From assembly GCF_003797185.1 (NCBI RefSeq), contig NZ_RKMH01000003.1, forward strand, positions 1 to 64,000: DNA of 64,000 nt. The letters are read 5' to 3'. This DNA comes from Gordonia oryzae (lineage in GTDB: Bacteria > Actinomycetota > Actinomycetes > Mycobacteriales > Mycobacteriaceae). Position numbers and translations under genes: made by a program. The notes under the pieces are model-generated. The model saw nothing but the letters and a program-made list of their open reading frames with translations, had not been told where the DNA came from and did not search any database. Shown piece after piece: positions 33,612 through 43,904 of this stretch (the first letter of the stretch is position 1; each line of letters starts with the position of its first letter).

Positions 33612-36600
33612 CCGCCACGACCCGCTGGACCCAGGTCGATCCACCCGCCCCCGGGCCGGATGTTCCCGAGGCCGACTCGCCGGACCACAGTGGACTGGGC
33701 TGGGTGCGCCGCCTGACGGTCGAATGCCTGCGGTACCGCAGGCTCGTGATGGTGACGTTGACGGTCACCCTGGTAGCGGTCGGAGTCGACCTCGTCGCAC
33801 CGCTGCTCGCGCGCACAGCCCTCGACCGCGCCACCGGTATCCCCGGTTGGTGGACCATCCCGACGATCGTGATCGTGATGATCGGCCTTGCGATCGTGCG
33901 ATATTTCTGTCAGTTCGGTCGCCGACTAACCGCGGGACGGCTATCGATTTCGGTGCAGAATGCGTTGCGGCTCAAGCTCTTCCGCACCTTGCTTCATCTC
34001 GACGGTGCGACCCAGACCGAGATCCGCACCGGCCAGGTCGTGTCGCGGTCGATCTCGGATCTGCAGATCGTGCAGGGACTGCTCTCGATGGTGCCACTCT
34101 CTGCCGGCGCCGCGGTCCAGGTGGTGATCGCGCTGGGCATCATGCTCTATCTGTCGCCGTTGCTCACCATGATCTCGCTGGCGATTCTGCCGATGATCGC
34201 CGTGGTCGTGCTCGGCACCCGCAGACGGTTGTTCGCGGCCACCTGGTCGGCGCAGCAGGCCGCCGCCGATGTGGCGCAACACGTCGAGGAGACGGTCACC
34301 GGTGTTCGCGTCGTCAAGGGATTCGGGCAGGAAACACGCGCGGTCGACGAACTCGTCGGACTCGGACGCGATCTCTTCGCCAAGCGGTTGCGTGCGGGCG
34401 CGATTAATGCGTACTTCACCCCGACCATGTCAGCGATCCCCCAACTCGGCCTGGTCGCGGTCATCGGCGTCGGCGGCTACCTCACCCTCAACGGGTCAAT
34501 CACCGCGGGTACCTTCCTCGCGTTCGCCACCTACGTCACGACCATGACCACCCTCGCGCGACTGCTGACCAACATGGTGGTCAGCGGTCAACTCGCCCGC
34601 GCGGCGGTGGAACGGGTCTACGACGTCATCGACGCACCCACCGACCCCGACGACGCGAACACCGCCGGCCTGCCCGACGGCCCGCTGGGACTGGAGTTCT
34701 CCGGTGTGGTGTTCGGCCACGACGACCGCACCGTCCTCGACGGTATCGATCTCCAGATCGCGCCGGGCGAATGCGTTGCTGTCGTCGGTCCGCCCGGATC
34801 GGGAAAGACAACCCTCGCCGATCTCGTCAGCCGCCATCGACGCCCCGACCGCGGGAGCATCGCGCTGCTGTCCGGACCGGATTCCTCGACGCGTCATCCA
34901 CTCTCCGAACTCTCCGCCGATGCCCTGCACTCGGCGGTGGGCGTCGTCTTCGACGAGCCTTTCCTGTACTCGGACACCATTGCCACCAACATCACCCTCG
35001 GCGATCGTCCCGAGCCGTCCCTCACTCCCGGCTCCGGACCGGTGGCGCCGCGCGTGCTCGCCGCCGCCCGGGACGCCGACGCCCTCGACTTCATCACCGC
35101 GCTACCCCACGGATTCGACACCGTCGTCGGCGAGCGCGGCCTCACCCTGTCCGGCGGTCAACGCCAGCGGGTGGCCCTGGCACGCGCTCTCCACACCGCC
35201 CCCCGGTTGCTCGTCCTCGACGATGCGACCTCAGCGGTCGACGCCTCCACCGAGTCACGCATCCTGCATCGTCTGCGTGACCGGTTTACCGACCGGCCCA
35301 CCATGCTGGTGCTCGCGCACCGGCGGTCAACCCTCATGCTCGCCGACCGTGTCGCCGTTCTCGACGAGGGCCGGATCGTCGACGTGGGCACCGTCGCCGA
35401 ACTCGAAGAGCGCAGCCCGCGTTTCCGTGCGCTGATGTCGCCGATCCAGTCCGTCGCCGACGACGCCGCCGCACCACTCACGCCGACGCCGCCGCACACC
35501 GGGAACCTGTGGCCCGCCGATGCGCCTGCGCCGGAAGGGGATTGGACCACCCGCGCCGCGAGCGCCCCGCCGGCCGGCGGAACCGGGGGGCGTGGCGGCC
35601 GGGGCGCGGGGATCACCGGCGCATTGGGTGCCATGCCTGCCACCCCGGAGCTGCTCGCGTCCGTCGCACGATTGCGTCCCGCCGACGAGGAGCCGCGGGT
35701 CGACGTCGACGCGATACGGGTGGAGAATCCGCATTTCTCCCTGTGGCAGATCCTGGCGCCGGTGCGCTGGCTCCTGGCGCTGGCCATCGTGGCGATCGGC
35801 GTGGACACCCTCACCGGGCTGGTATTCCCGTCGTTGGCGCGCACCGTCATCGACGCGGCCACCCACACCGACGAACGCACCCTGCTCATCGCGACCGGCA
35901 TCGGCGTGGGCACCGTCGTCCTCGGCTGGTTCGCCGCCGCGGGTATGACGCTGTACTCGACCCGCGCGGGTGAACGAGTGCTGTTCGGCTTGCGTGTGCG
36001 CAGCTACGCGCACCTGCAGCGACTCGGCCTCGACTACTACGAGCGCGAGTTGTCCGGGCGCATCATGACGCGGATGACGACCGACGTCGACGCTCTCTCG
36101 ACGTTCCTGCAGACCGGCCTATCCACGGCGATCGTGGCGGTGTTGACACTGGTCGGGGTGACCGTGGCGATGCTGTTCACCGACCTCGAACTCGGCGCCC
36201 TGATCCTGCCGGTGCTGCCGGTGCTGATTGTGGCGACGGTGGTCTTCCGCCGGATCGCCTCGCGCGCCTACACGCGCTCCCGGGAACTGGTCAGTGCGGT
36301 CAATGCCGACTTCCAGGAGAACATCGCTGGCATCAAGACCACCCAGGCCTATCGCAACACGGCCCCGGCGACCCGGCGCTTCACCGGTGTGACGTTGGAC
36401 TGGGTCCGCGCGCGAATGACCTCGCAGCGTGCGATCTCGGTCTACTTCCCGTTCATCACGTTGTGCAGCGACCTGGCGACCGCGACGACGATCGCGGTGG
36501 GCGCACACCAGATCACGACTGGCGCGTTGTCGGCGGGCACCCTGGTCGCCTTCATCCTCTACCTGTCGCTGTTGTTCGGTCCCGTACAACAACTTTCACA

Positions 36601-37489
36601 GGTGTTCGACGGTTATCAGCAGGCGGTCGTCGGCCTACGGCGCATCGCCGACCTCCTGCGTACCGAGACGACCGTCGCCGAACGCGACGATGCCATCGAT
36701 CCCGAGGGCGCACGGTTCACCGGTGACACACGCCTCGACGACGTCGCGTTCCGGTATTCGGGGGCGAGCGTCGACGCACTCGGCGGCATCGATCTGCACA
36801 TCCCCGCCGGCACCTCACTGGCATTGGTGGGCCGTACCGGCGCAGGCAAGTCCACAATCGTCAAACTCCTCGCCCGGTTCTACGACCCCACCGACGGCGT
36901 GGTGCGGATGGACGGCACCGACATCCGCCGGTTCACATTGCGCGGCTATCGCCGCCACATCGGCATCGTGCCGCAAGAACCGCACCTGTTCACCGGCACC
37001 GTCGCCGACAACATCGCTTACGGGCGACCCGACGCCGACCACGAACAGATCGCCGCGGCCGCCGCGGCAGTCGGTGCGAGCACCATGATCGCCGGGCTGC
37101 CGGGCGGCATGCTGCACCCGATCGGCGAGCGCGGCGCCGGATTGTCGTCCGGGCAGCGCCAACTCATCGCGCTCGCGCGGGCCGAGCTCGTCGAACCCGA
37201 CCTACTCCTGCTCGACGAGGCGACGGCCACCCTCGACCAGGCGACCGAGGCAATGGTGCTCGCCGCCGGCGACGCGGTGACCCGTAGCCGGACGTCGGTG
37301 ATCGTCGCGCATCGCCTCGCGACCGCTGCGCGCGCCGATGTGATCGCGGTCGTCGACGGCGGCCGGATCGTGGAGATGGGAACACACAACGATCTGCTCA
37401 CGTTGGGCGGTAGGTACCGCGCGTTCTGGGATGCCGGTGTCGACCCAGACGCCGACGGTACCGAACCTGTCGACGAGCTCATCGGATGA
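33608..37489 (+). CDS. Fused double ABC exporter (TMD-NBD-TMD-NBD), Rv0194-like
   Basis: A 1293-residue type IV ABC exporter carrying both half-transporters. TMD1 spans residues 35-320 and NBD1 about 355-600: Walker A GPPGSGKTT, signature LSGGQRQRVALARAL, Walker B LVLDDATSAVD. A Pro/Ala/Gly-rich linker covers 610-700. TMD2 spans 715-1000 and NBD2 1040-1285: Walker A GRTGAGKST, signature LSSGQRQLIALARAE, Walker B LLLLDEATATLD. In NBD1 residue 539 is Asp in place of the catalytic Glu that NBD2 keeps (E1204), so one ATP site is degenerate, as in heterodimeric exporters such as TM287/288. M. tuberculosis Rv0194, a multidrug exporter, has this layout. It is translationally coupled by GTGA to the gene before it. 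Confidence 0.93.
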   Translation: MTATTRWTQVDPPAPGPDVPEADSPDHSGLGWVRRLTVECLRYRRLVMVTLTVTLVAVGVDLVAPLLARTALDRATGIPGWWTIPTIVIVMIGLAIVRYFCQFGRRLTAGRLSISVQNALRLKLFRTLLHLDGATQTEIRTGQVVSRSISDLQIVQGLLSMVPLSAGAAVQVVIALGIMLYLSPLLTMISLAILPMIAVVVLGTRRRLFAATWSAQQAAADVAQHVEETVTGVRVVKGFGQETRAVDELVGLGRDLFAKRLRAGAINAYFTPTMSAIPQLGLVAVIGVGGYLTLNGSITAGTFLAFATYVTTMTTLARLLTNMVVSGQLARAAVERVYDVIDAPTDPDDANTAGLPDGPLGLEFSGVVFGHDDRTVLDGIDLQIAPGECVAVVGPPGSGKTTLADLVSRHRRPDRGSIALLSGPDSSTRHPLSELSADALHSAVGVVFDEPFLYSDTIATNITLGDRPEPSLTPGSGPVAPRVLAAARDADALDFITALPHGFDTVVGERGLTLSGGQRQRVALARALHTAPRLLVLDDATSAVDASTESRILHRLRDRFTDRPTMLVLAHRRSTLMLADRVAVLDEGRIVDVGTVAELEERSPRFRALMSPIQSVADDAAAPLTPTPPHTGNLWPADAPAPEGDWTTRAASAPPAGGTGGRGGRGAGITGALGAMPATPELLASVARLRPADEEPRVDVDAIRVENPHFSLWQILAPVRWLLALAIVAIGVDTLTGLVFPSLARTVIDAATHTDERTLLIATGIGVGTVVLGWFAAAGMTLYSTRAGERVLFGLRVRSYAHLQRLGLDYYERELSGRIMTRMTTDVDALSTFLQTGLSTAIVAVLTLVGVTVAMLFTDLELGALILPVLPVLIVATVVFRRIASRAYTRSRELVSAVNADFQENIAGIKTTQAYRNTAPATRRFTGVTLDWVRARMTSQRAISVYFPFITLCSDLATATTIAVGAHQITTGALSAGTLVAFILYLSLLFGPVQQLSQVFDGYQQAVVGLRRIADLLRTETTVAERDDAIDPEGARFTGDTRLDDVAFRYSGASVDALGGIDLHIPAGTSLALVGRTGAGKSTIVKLLARFYDPTDGVVRMDGTDIRRFTLRGYRRHIGIVPQEPHLFTGTVADNIAYGRPDADHEQIAAAAAAVGASTMIAGLPGGMLHPIGERGAGLSSGQRQLIALARAELVEPDLLLLDEATATLDQATEAMVLAAGDAVTRSRTSVIVAHRLATAARADVIAVVDGGRIVEMGTHNDLLTLGGRYRAFWDAGVDPDADGTEPVDELIG

Positions 37490-37666
37490 GTTCACCGGCA
37501 CCCGGTGGCGGCCCGACGACGTGCGCCCTCGGTGAGGTGGAACTCACGACGTCCACAGAGTGGTGGGCGCGTACCATCGGCAGGTGGTTCACGATGATCT
37601 TCACAAGAGACGTGCGTCGTGACGTGGCGACCCGACACCTTCAGGGAATTGAGGCGAGAAACCGCT

Positions 37667-40600
37667 GTGAGCAGTTCGACATCCGAAACCGACTTCGGAC
37701 AGAACGAATGGCTGGTCGAGGAAATGTACCAGCAGTACCAGAAGGATCCGAACTCGGTGGACCCGAGTTGGCATGACCTTCTGAAGAACTACACACCGAA
37801 CGGTGGCGACACCGGCGCAAGCGGGTCGTCGAACCGGGCGGGTGCGCACGCCGCATCCGCGAACGGCGCCGGCGGCAACGGCTCGGCGTCCGCCCCAGCC
37901 CAGCCCAGCCCCACCCAGCCCAGCACTGCCACGACCAGCCCAGCCCCGTCGACCGACTCCCCGCCCGCCCCACAGCGCAAGCAGGGCGTAACCCTCGACC
38001 AGGGGCCTGAGCCGCGTGCGACGACGAGTACCCGCAAGACCCCCGCCCGTGAGGCATCGGCGACCAAGGCCGCCTCGGGTCGTAGCGTCGCCAGCCGCGA
38101 CGGGTCGTCGCAGTCGCAGAAGGATCGCACCGCCAAGGAGCCCGCGTCGTCGGCGCCCGCGGCCACCAAGGACGAGACCACGGTGTTGCGCGGACCGGCC
38201 GCCGCCATCGCCAAGAACATGGCGGCGTCGCTGCAGATCCCCACGGCCACCAGTGTTCGCGCCGTTCCGGCGAAGATGATGATCGACAACCGCATCGTCA
38301 TCAACAACCACCTCGCCCGCACTCGCGGCGGCAAGATCAGCTTCACCCACATTCTCGGCTACGCGATCGTGCAGGCGATCAAGTCGTTCCCGAACATGAA
38401 CCGGCATTTCGCGGAGGTTGACGGCAAGCCGAACGTCGTCACCCCTGCCCACACCAACCTGGGCCTGGCCATCGACCTCGTCGGCAGGGACGGCAACCGC
38501 ACTCTGGTGGTCGCCGCCATCAAGGAGTGCGAGACGATGGGATTCGCCGAGTTCTACACCGGCTACCAAGACATCGTTCGGCGTGCCCGCGACGGCAAGC
38601 TCGGTGCCGAAGACTTTGCGGGCGTGACGGTTTCGCTCACCAACCCCGGCACCATCGGCACTGTGCACTCGGTGCCGCGGCTGATGAAGGGCCAGGGCGC
38701 GATCATCGGCGCCGGCGCGATGGAGTATCCGGCGGAGTTCCAGGGCGCCAGCGACGAACAGATCGCCGAGCTTGGCGTCGGCAAGCTGATGACGCTGACC
38801 TCCACCTACGATCACCGAATCATCCAGGGCGCGGAGTCCGGCGATTTCCTGCGCCGCATCCACGAGTTGCTCCTCGACGACGCGTTCTACGACGAGATCT
38901 TCACCGCCTTCCACATCCCCTACGAGCCCATCCGGTGGCGTCGGGACATCCCTGCGGGCGCGGTCGACAAGAACACCCGCGTGCTTGAGCTGATCGCGGC
39001 ATATCGCAACCGCGGCCATCTGATGGCCGACATCGACCCGTTGATGATGGACAGCGATGCGCGCTCCAGTCATCCCGACCTCGATATCCTCACCTACGGT
39101 CTGACGCTGTGGGACCTCGACCGCACGTTCAACGTCGGCGGGTTCCACGGACAGCAGAAGATGAAGTTGCGCGATGTGCTCTCGATCCTGCGCGACGCCT
39201 ACTGCCGCCATGTCGGTGTCGAGTACACCCACATTCTCGAACCCGATCAGCAGCGCTGGCTTCAGGAGCGGGTCGAGATCAAGCACGTCAAGCCCCCGGT
39301 GGCCGAGCAGAAGTACATCCTGTCCAAGCTCAACGCGGCCGAAGCCTTCGAGACGTTCCTGCAGACCAAGTACGTTGGGCAGAAGCGCTTCTCGCTCGAG
39401 GGCGCGGAGTCGGTCATCCCGATGATGGACGCAGTGATCGACCAGAGCGCCGAGCACGGCCTCGGTGAGGTCGTCATCGGCATGCCGCACCGAGGTCGGC
39501 TCAACGTGCTGGCCAACATCGTCGGCAAGCCCTACTCCAAGGTCTTCACCGAGTTCGAGGGCAATCTCAATCCGTCGCAGGCGCACGGCTCGGGCGATGT
39601 GAAGTACCACCTCGGCGCCGAGGGCAAGTACTACCAGATGTTCGGCGACAACGAGATCAAGGTCTCGCTGACGGCCAACCCGAGCCATCTCGAGGCGGTT
39701 GACCCGGTACTCGAGGGTCTCGTCCGCGCAAAGCAGGATCAGCTCGACGAGGACCAGCAGTTCTCTATCCTTCCGCTGATGTTGCACGGCGACGCAGCGT
39801 TCGCCGGTCAGGGCGTCGTGCCCGAGACGCTGAACCTGGCGATGCTGCCCGGCTACCGCACCGGCGGCACCGTGCACATCGTGGTCAACAATCAAGTGGG
39901 GTTCACCACCGCGCCCGAGCACTCACGGTCCTCGGAGTACTGCACCGACGTCGCGAAGATGATCGGTGCGCCGATCTTCCACGTCAACGGCGACGACCCA
40001 GAGGCCTGCGTCTGGGCTGCCAAACTGGCCGTGGACTATCGCGAGACCTACCACAAGGACGTGGTGATCGACCTGGTCTGTTTCCGCCGCCGCGGCCACA
40101 ACGAGGGCGACGACCCGTCGATGACCCAGCCGGCAATGTACGACGTGATCGACACCAAGCGCGGGGTCCGCAAGTCCTACACAGAGGCCCTCATCGGTCG
40201 TGGTGACATCTCCACCAAAGAGGCCGAGGACGCCCTACGCGACTACCAGGGTCAGCTGGAGCGGGTGTTCAACGAGGTCAAGGAGCTCGAGAAGTTCCGT
40301 CCCGAACCGTCGGAGTCGGTCGAGGCCGATCAGCCGTTGCCGCAGAAGTTGGTGACGGCCGTCGACAAGTCGGTGCTCGCCGAGATCGGTGAAGCGTTCT
40401 TCAACGTGCCCGAGGGTTTCCATCCGCATCCGCGTGTCAAGCCGGTACTCAAGCGTCGTCACGAGATGTCCACCGAGGGTGGCATCGACTGGGCATTCGC
40501 GGAGCTGCTCGCCTTCGGATCGCTGGTCATCGAGGGCCGTACGGTGCGCCTGTCCGGCCAGGACTCGCGTCGCGGTACCTTCACCCAACGTCACTCGGTG

Positions 40601-41542
40601 CTGATCGACCGGGAGAACGGGTCGGAGTACACCCCGCTGAACCATCTCACACCGCGCGACGGCGAGTCGCTCGGCCGCTTCATGGTCTACGACTCGCCGT
40701 TGTCGGAGTTCGCGGTCGTCGGCTTCGAGTACGGCTACTCGGTGGGTAATCCGGACGCACTGGTCCTGTGGGAGGCGCAGTTCGGCGACTTCGTCAATGG
40801 CGCGCAGTCGATCATTGACGAGTTCATCAGCTCCGGCGAGGCCAAGTGGGGCCAGCGCTCGGATGTGGTGCTGCTACTCCCCCACGGCCATGAGGGCCAG
40901 GGGCCCGACCACACCTCAGGTCGTATCGAGCGGTTCCTGCAGCTGTGCGCCGAGGGATCGATGACCGTGGCGTTGCCGTCGACACCGGCGAGCTACTTCC
41001 ACCTGCTGCGTCGTCATGTCCTCGACGGCATCAGCCGACCGCTGATCGTCTTCACCCCGAAGTCGATGCTGCGTAACAAGGCTGCGGTGTCGCCGGTCGA
41101 GGACTTCACCGAGGACAAGTTCCGCTCGGTGATCGACGACCCGCACTTCGCCGCCAAGGGTTCCGAGGCCGACCGCGACAAGGTCAAGCGCGTACTGCTG
41201 GTCAGCGGCAAGCTGTATTACGAGCTCGCCGCGCGCCGCGAGAAGGACGAGCGGGACGACATCGCGATCGTTCGCGTCGAGCAGCTCTACCCGGTGCCGC
41301 ATCGCCGGCTGCGCGCCACCCTCGAGCGCTACCCACACGCCGAGGACTTCGCTTGGGTGCAGGAGGAGCCGGCCAACCAGGGACCGTGGCCATTCCTGGG
41401 TCTGTGGCTACCCGAGTTGCTGCCGGACCCGCTCAAGGGTCTGCGCCGGCTATCCCGACGTCCGATGTCGGCGCCGTCGTCCGGGTCGAGCAAGGTCCAC
41501 GCCGTCGAGCAGGCCGAGATCATCGACGGAGCCTTCGCATGA
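37667..41542 (+). CDS. kgd: Multifunctional 2-oxoglutarate decarboxylase/dehydrogenase E1 (Kgd)
   Basis: A 1291-residue actinobacterial-type enzyme. Residues 1-45 ([25 protein letters not shown] in outline) are the E1 helper segment. An Ala/Pro/Ser/Thr linker with CCAGCC-type coding repeats follows to about 170. Residues 175-420 are an E2-like succinyltransferase domain ([15 protein letters not shown]). The rest is the thiamine-diphosphate E1 core ([20 protein letters not shown]; the [12 protein letters not shown]hDP-binding stretch; [16 protein letters not shown]) and a transketolase-like C-terminus. It converts 2-oxoglutarate to succinic semialdehyde or succinyl-CoA in the TCA cycle and is regulated by GarA/OdhI in relatives. 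GTG 37667 ([11 protein letters not shown]) follows GAGGCGAG. A terminator-like hairpin follows the stop. Confidence 0.97.
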   Translation: MSSSTSETDFGQNEWLVEEMYQQYQKDPNSVDPSWHDLLKNYTPNGGDTGASGSSNRAGAHAASANGAGGNGSASAPAQPSPTQPSTATTSPAPSTDSPPAPQRKQGVTLDQGPEPRATTSTRKTPAREASATKAASGRSVASRDGSSQSQKDRTAKEPASSAPAATKDETTVLRGPAAAIAKNMAASLQIPTATSVRAVPAKMMIDNRIVINNHLARTRGGKISFTHILGYAIVQAIKSFPNMNRHFAEVDGKPNVVTPAHTNLGLAIDLVGRDGNRTLVVAAIKECETMGFAEFYTGYQDIVRRARDGKLGAEDFAGVTVSLTNPGTIGTVHSVPRLMKGQGAIIGAGAMEYPAEFQGASDEQIAELGVGKLMTLTSTYDHRIIQGAESGDFLRRIHELLLDDAFYDEIFTAFHIPYEPIRWRRDIPAGAVDKNTRVLELIAAYRNRGHLMADIDPLMMDSDARSSHPDLDILTYGLTLWDLDRTFNVGGFHGQQKMKLRDVLSILRDAYCRHVGVEYTHILEPDQQRWLQERVEIKHVKPPVAEQKYILSKLNAAEAFETFLQTKYVGQKRFSLEGAESVIPMMDAVIDQSAEHGLGEVVIGMPHRGRLNVLANIVGKPYSKVFTEFEGNLNPSQAHGSGDVKYHLGAEGKYYQMFGDNEIKVSLTANPSHLEAVDPVLEGLVRAKQDQLDEDQQFSILPLMLHGDAAFAGQGVVPETLNLAMLPGYRTGGTVHIVVNNQVGFTTAPEHSRSSEYCTDVAKMIGAPIFHVNGDDPEACVWAAKLAVDYRETYHKDVVIDLVCFRRRGHNEGDDPSMTQPAMYDVIDTKRGVRKSYTEALIGRGDISTKEAEDALRDYQGQLERVFNEVKELEKFRPEPSESVEADQPLPQKLVTAVDKSVLAEIGEAFFNVPEGFHPHPRVKPVLKRRHEMSTEGGIDWAFAELLAFGSLVIEGRTVRLSGQDSRRGTFTQRHSVLIDRENGSEYTPLNHLTPRDGESLGRFMVYDSPLSEFAVVGFEYGYSVGNPDALVLWEAQFGDFVNGAQSIIDEFISSGEAKWGQRSDVVLLLPHGHEGQGPDHTSGRIERFLQLCAEGSMTVALPSTPASYFHLLRRHVLDGISRPLIVFTPKSMLRNKAAVSPVEDFTEDKFRSVIDDPHFAAKGSEADRDKVKRVLLVSGKLYYELAARREKDERDDIAIVRVEQLYPVPHRRLRATLERYPHAEDFAWVQEEPANQGPWPFLGLWLPELLPDPLKGLRRLSRRPMSAPSSGSSKVHAVEQAEIIDGAFA

Positions 41543-41558
41543 ACTGATCCCTCAACCT

Positions 41559-41605
41559 AAGCGAGCCGCGGAATCCCTTGTGGGAGAACGCGGCTCGCTT
41601 TATGG
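41559..41605 (+). terminator. Terminator hairpin after kgd
   Basis: AAGCGAGCCGCG (41559-41570) and CGCGGCTCGCTT (41589-41600) pair perfectly over 12 bases; the loop itself contains a TCCC/GGGA inner pair. Only a short T-rich tail (TTTAT) follows. It lies 17 bases beyond the kgd stop and may serve the convergent TetR gene as well. Confidence 0.75.
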
Positions 41606-41639
41606 GGCCACCTCGGACCGGACGCCCGCGGGCCGTACC

Positions 41640-42275
41640 TCACCCCGCGGGCACCGCCGCGCCGACAACCGTGGCCAGGGCCGGCAAGGCCTCGGTGATC
41701 ACCGACAACAGCTCCTCGCGGGTGATCACCGGGTCGGTAAGCCACGAGATCGTGGTCTGTTCGACAAAGGCGATCCAGCCGTGCGCGGTCATCTGGACCA
41801 CCGGGGTCGGCTCGATCCCTAGGGCGGGCGCGTGCTCGAGAACCCGCCCGGCCATCACTGAGCGGGTGTGGTCGAAGACCTCTCGCATCGCGGGGTCTGC
41901 GCTGGCAGATCCGCGGATCAGGGCCATATACGCGCTGCGATTCTCCGTTACGTAGTCGACGTACGCCGCCATCGACGCACCGAGGACCAGCAGCGGGTCC
42001 CCGAGCGAGTGATCGGGTTCAGTGCAGTCGAGCATCTCCTGCGCCTGGGCGCGTGCGATCGCGACGTGAAAGTCCTGTTTGGATTCGAAATAGTGAAACA
42101 ACAGGGCGCGCGACACCCCGGCCACCTCGGCGATGGCATCGATCGACACCTGCTCGAGCGGTCGGTTGCCGACCATCTCCAGACCGAGGGCGATCAACTG
42201 GTCGCGGCGCGCCTGCGGACTCATCCGGGTCCGACGGCTCGATGCGCGGGTCTTCGACGTGCTCACGAGATACAT
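41640..42275 (-). CDS. TetR-family transcriptional regulator
   Basis: A 211-residue repressor with helix-turn-helix LIALGLEMVGNRPLEQVSIDAIAEVAGVSRALLFHYFESKQDF in outline (AEVAGVSRALLFHYF is the recognition helix region). The C-terminal domain (residues 85-200) is the helical TetR_C ligand pocket. ATG 42275 or GTG 42263 (VSTSKTRAS) may start it. It is divergent from a Baeyer-Villiger monooxygenase, with two matched palindromes between them. The likely role is to repress the monooxygenase-SDR operon until a ketone or lipid ligand appears. Confidence 0.88.
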   Translation of the reverse strand: MYLVSTSKTRASSRRTRMSPQARRDQLIALGLEMVGNRPLEQVSIDAIAEVAGVSRALLFHYFESKQDFHVAIARAQAQEMLDCTEPDHSLGDPLLVLGASMAAYVDYVTENRSAYMALIRGSASADPAMREVFDHTRSVMAGRVLEHAPALGIEPTPVVQMTAHGWIAFVEQTTISWLTDPVITREELLSVITEALPALATVVGAAVPAG

Positions 42276-42282
42276 CGTAGCT

Positions 42283-42324
42283 TATTGATTCTTGTTCAAT
42301 AGCTATTGACGTTCGTTCAATAGC
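42283..42324. promoter_or_regulatory. Two tandem palindromic operators of the TetR regulator
   Basis: TATTGA-N7-TCAATA (42283-42301) and GCTATTGA-N7-TCAATAGC (42302-42324) share the same half-site and the same 7-base spacer. Their centres are 21 bases apart, two helical turns, so dimers would bind the same face of DNA. They overlap where promoters of both divergent genes must lie. Confidence 0.7.
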
Positions 42325-42342
42325 CAGCTAAGCTCGGTCTCC

Positions 42343-43875
42343 ATGACAATGCATGATGTAGAGATCGCTATCGTCGGGGCCGGGTTCTCCGGCCTCGGCG
42401 CTGCCATCAAGCTCGCGCAGCGCGGCATCGACGATTACGTCATCCTCGACCGCGGCGGCGACTTCGGAGGAACCTGGCGCGACAACACCTACCCCGGTGC
42501 CGCCTGCGACGTTGCGTCGAACCTGTATTCGTACTCGTTCGCACCGAATCCCGAGTGGTCGCGCTCCTACTCCCATCAGCCGGAAATCCACCGCTACATC
42601 AACGCCGTCGCCGACGAGCACGGCGTACGCGCTAAGGCGCGGTTCGGCACCGAGGTCACGCAAGCCCGCTGGGATGAGGACACTGCCCACTGGATTGTCT
42701 CGACGGTCACCGACGGCGCCGAGAATACCTATCGCGCACGTCATCTCATCGGCGCCCTCGGCCCGCTGTGCGAGCCGAACCTTCCCGACATCGAGGGCAT
42801 CGACTCGTTCGGCGGCACCATCATGCACTCGGCCCGCTGGGACGACTCGGTGGACTTCGGCGGCAAACGCGTCGCGGTGATCGGCACCGGCGCCTCGGCA
42901 ATCCAGATCGTGCCCGAATTGGCCAAGGTCGCCGGACATCTCGACGTCTATCAGCGCACCGCGCCGTGGATCGTCCCCCGCACTGAGCGTCCCTACACCC
43001 CGGTCGAACACTGGGCCTTCACACACCTCCCGGCCGTTCAAACCGCCTCACGGGCCGGTATCTACACCTTCAACGAGTTCATCGCCTTCGGCATGACCTA
43101 CTCACCGGCGGCACTCAAGCCGGTCGAGATGCTGGCCCGCGGCAACATCTTCCGCGGAATCCGCGACCGGCAACTGCGCAAGGCCGTCACCCCCGACTTC
43201 CAGATCGGCTGCAAGCGAATTCTGCGATCCAACACCTGGTACCCCGCCCTCGACCGCGCGAACGTGGATCTGGTCACCGATCCGATCACGCGGGTCACCG
43301 AGACCGGCATCGTCACCGCCGACGGCACGACCCATGACATCGACATCCTGGTGGTCGCCACCGGCTTCCACGTCACCGACTCCCCGGTCTTCTCCCATAT
43401 CGTCGGCGTCGGTGGACGCAGCCTGGCGAATGTATGGGACGAGATCGGAATGCAAGGTTACAAGGGCTCATTCGTCCACGGTTTCCCGAACATGATGCTG
43501 ATGATCGGTCCGTCGACCGGTCTGGGCCACACCTCGATGGTGTACATGATCGAGTCCCAGCTGAACTATCTGGTCGACTACATCGCCACCACGCGCGCCC
43601 GCGGGGCGACTCGCGTGGAGGTGACCGAGGCCGCACAGCGCCGCTACAACGCCCGCATCGCCCACAAACTCCGCAACAGCGTCTGGGTCAACGGCGGCTG
43701 CGCCTCCTGGTACAAAGACGTACACGGCAACATCACCACGTTGTGGCCGGGATTCACCTTCGACTTCCGGCGCGAGACAAGAAAGTTCGACGTGGCCGCC
43801 TATGACATCAGCCACGCCGCGAGCCGCGTGACCACACAACTCACCTCTGCTCCTGCCGCCGGCGTCGGCGCCTGA
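42343..43875 (+). CDS. Flavin-containing monooxygenase, Baeyer-Villiger type
   Basis: A 510-residue type I Baeyer-Villiger monooxygenase. The FAD loop is IVGAGFSGLGAAIKL, the NADPH loop is VAVIGTGASAIQIVPEL, and between them is the fingerprint F-x-G-x-x-x-H-x-x-x-W-D (FGGTIMHSARWDD). The conserved GTWRDNTYPGAACD segment near residue 45 is also present. It inserts oxygen next to a ketone to give an ester or lactone, using NADPH and O2. It is followed 29 bases later by an SDR, a common pairing in which a dehydrogenase makes the ketone substrate. Control is probably by the divergent TetR protein. The natural substrate is unknown. Confidence 0.93.
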   Translation: MTMHDVEIAIVGAGFSGLGAAIKLAQRGIDDYVILDRGGDFGGTWRDNTYPGAACDVASNLYSYSFAPNPEWSRSYSHQPEIHRYINAVADEHGVRAKARFGTEVTQARWDEDTAHWIVSTVTDGAENTYRARHLIGALGPLCEPNLPDIEGIDSFGGTIMHSARWDDSVDFGGKRVAVIGTGASAIQIVPELAKVAGHLDVYQRTAPWIVPRTERPYTPVEHWAFTHLPAVQTASRAGIYTFNEFIAFGMTYSPAALKPVEMLARGNIFRGIRDRQLRKAVTPDFQIGCKRILRSNTWYPALDRANVDLVTDPITRVTETGIVTADGTTHDIDILVVATGFHVTDSPVFSHIVGVGGRSLANVWDEIGMQGYKGSFVHGFPNMMLMIGPSTGLGHTSMVYMIESQLNYLVDYIATTRARGATRVEVTEAAQRRYNARIAHKLRNSVWVNGGCASWYKDVHGNITTLWPGFTFDFRRETRKFDVAAYDISHAASRVTTQLTSAPAAGVGA

Positions 43876-43904
43876 ACACTCCCACCTCACGAAAGAAGGC
43901 ACTC

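Noticed and set aside
37900..37975. CCAGCC-type short tandem repeats
   Set aside because: They encode the Ala/Pro/Ser linker of Kgd, in frame, and are low-complexity coding sequence rather than a repeat element or CRISPR.
37601..39922. 773-codon open frame on the minus strand opposite kgd
   Set aside because: It is an antisense shadow of the strongly conserved kgd frame, caused by high third-position GC. Its product is His/Arg/Val-rich with no domain.
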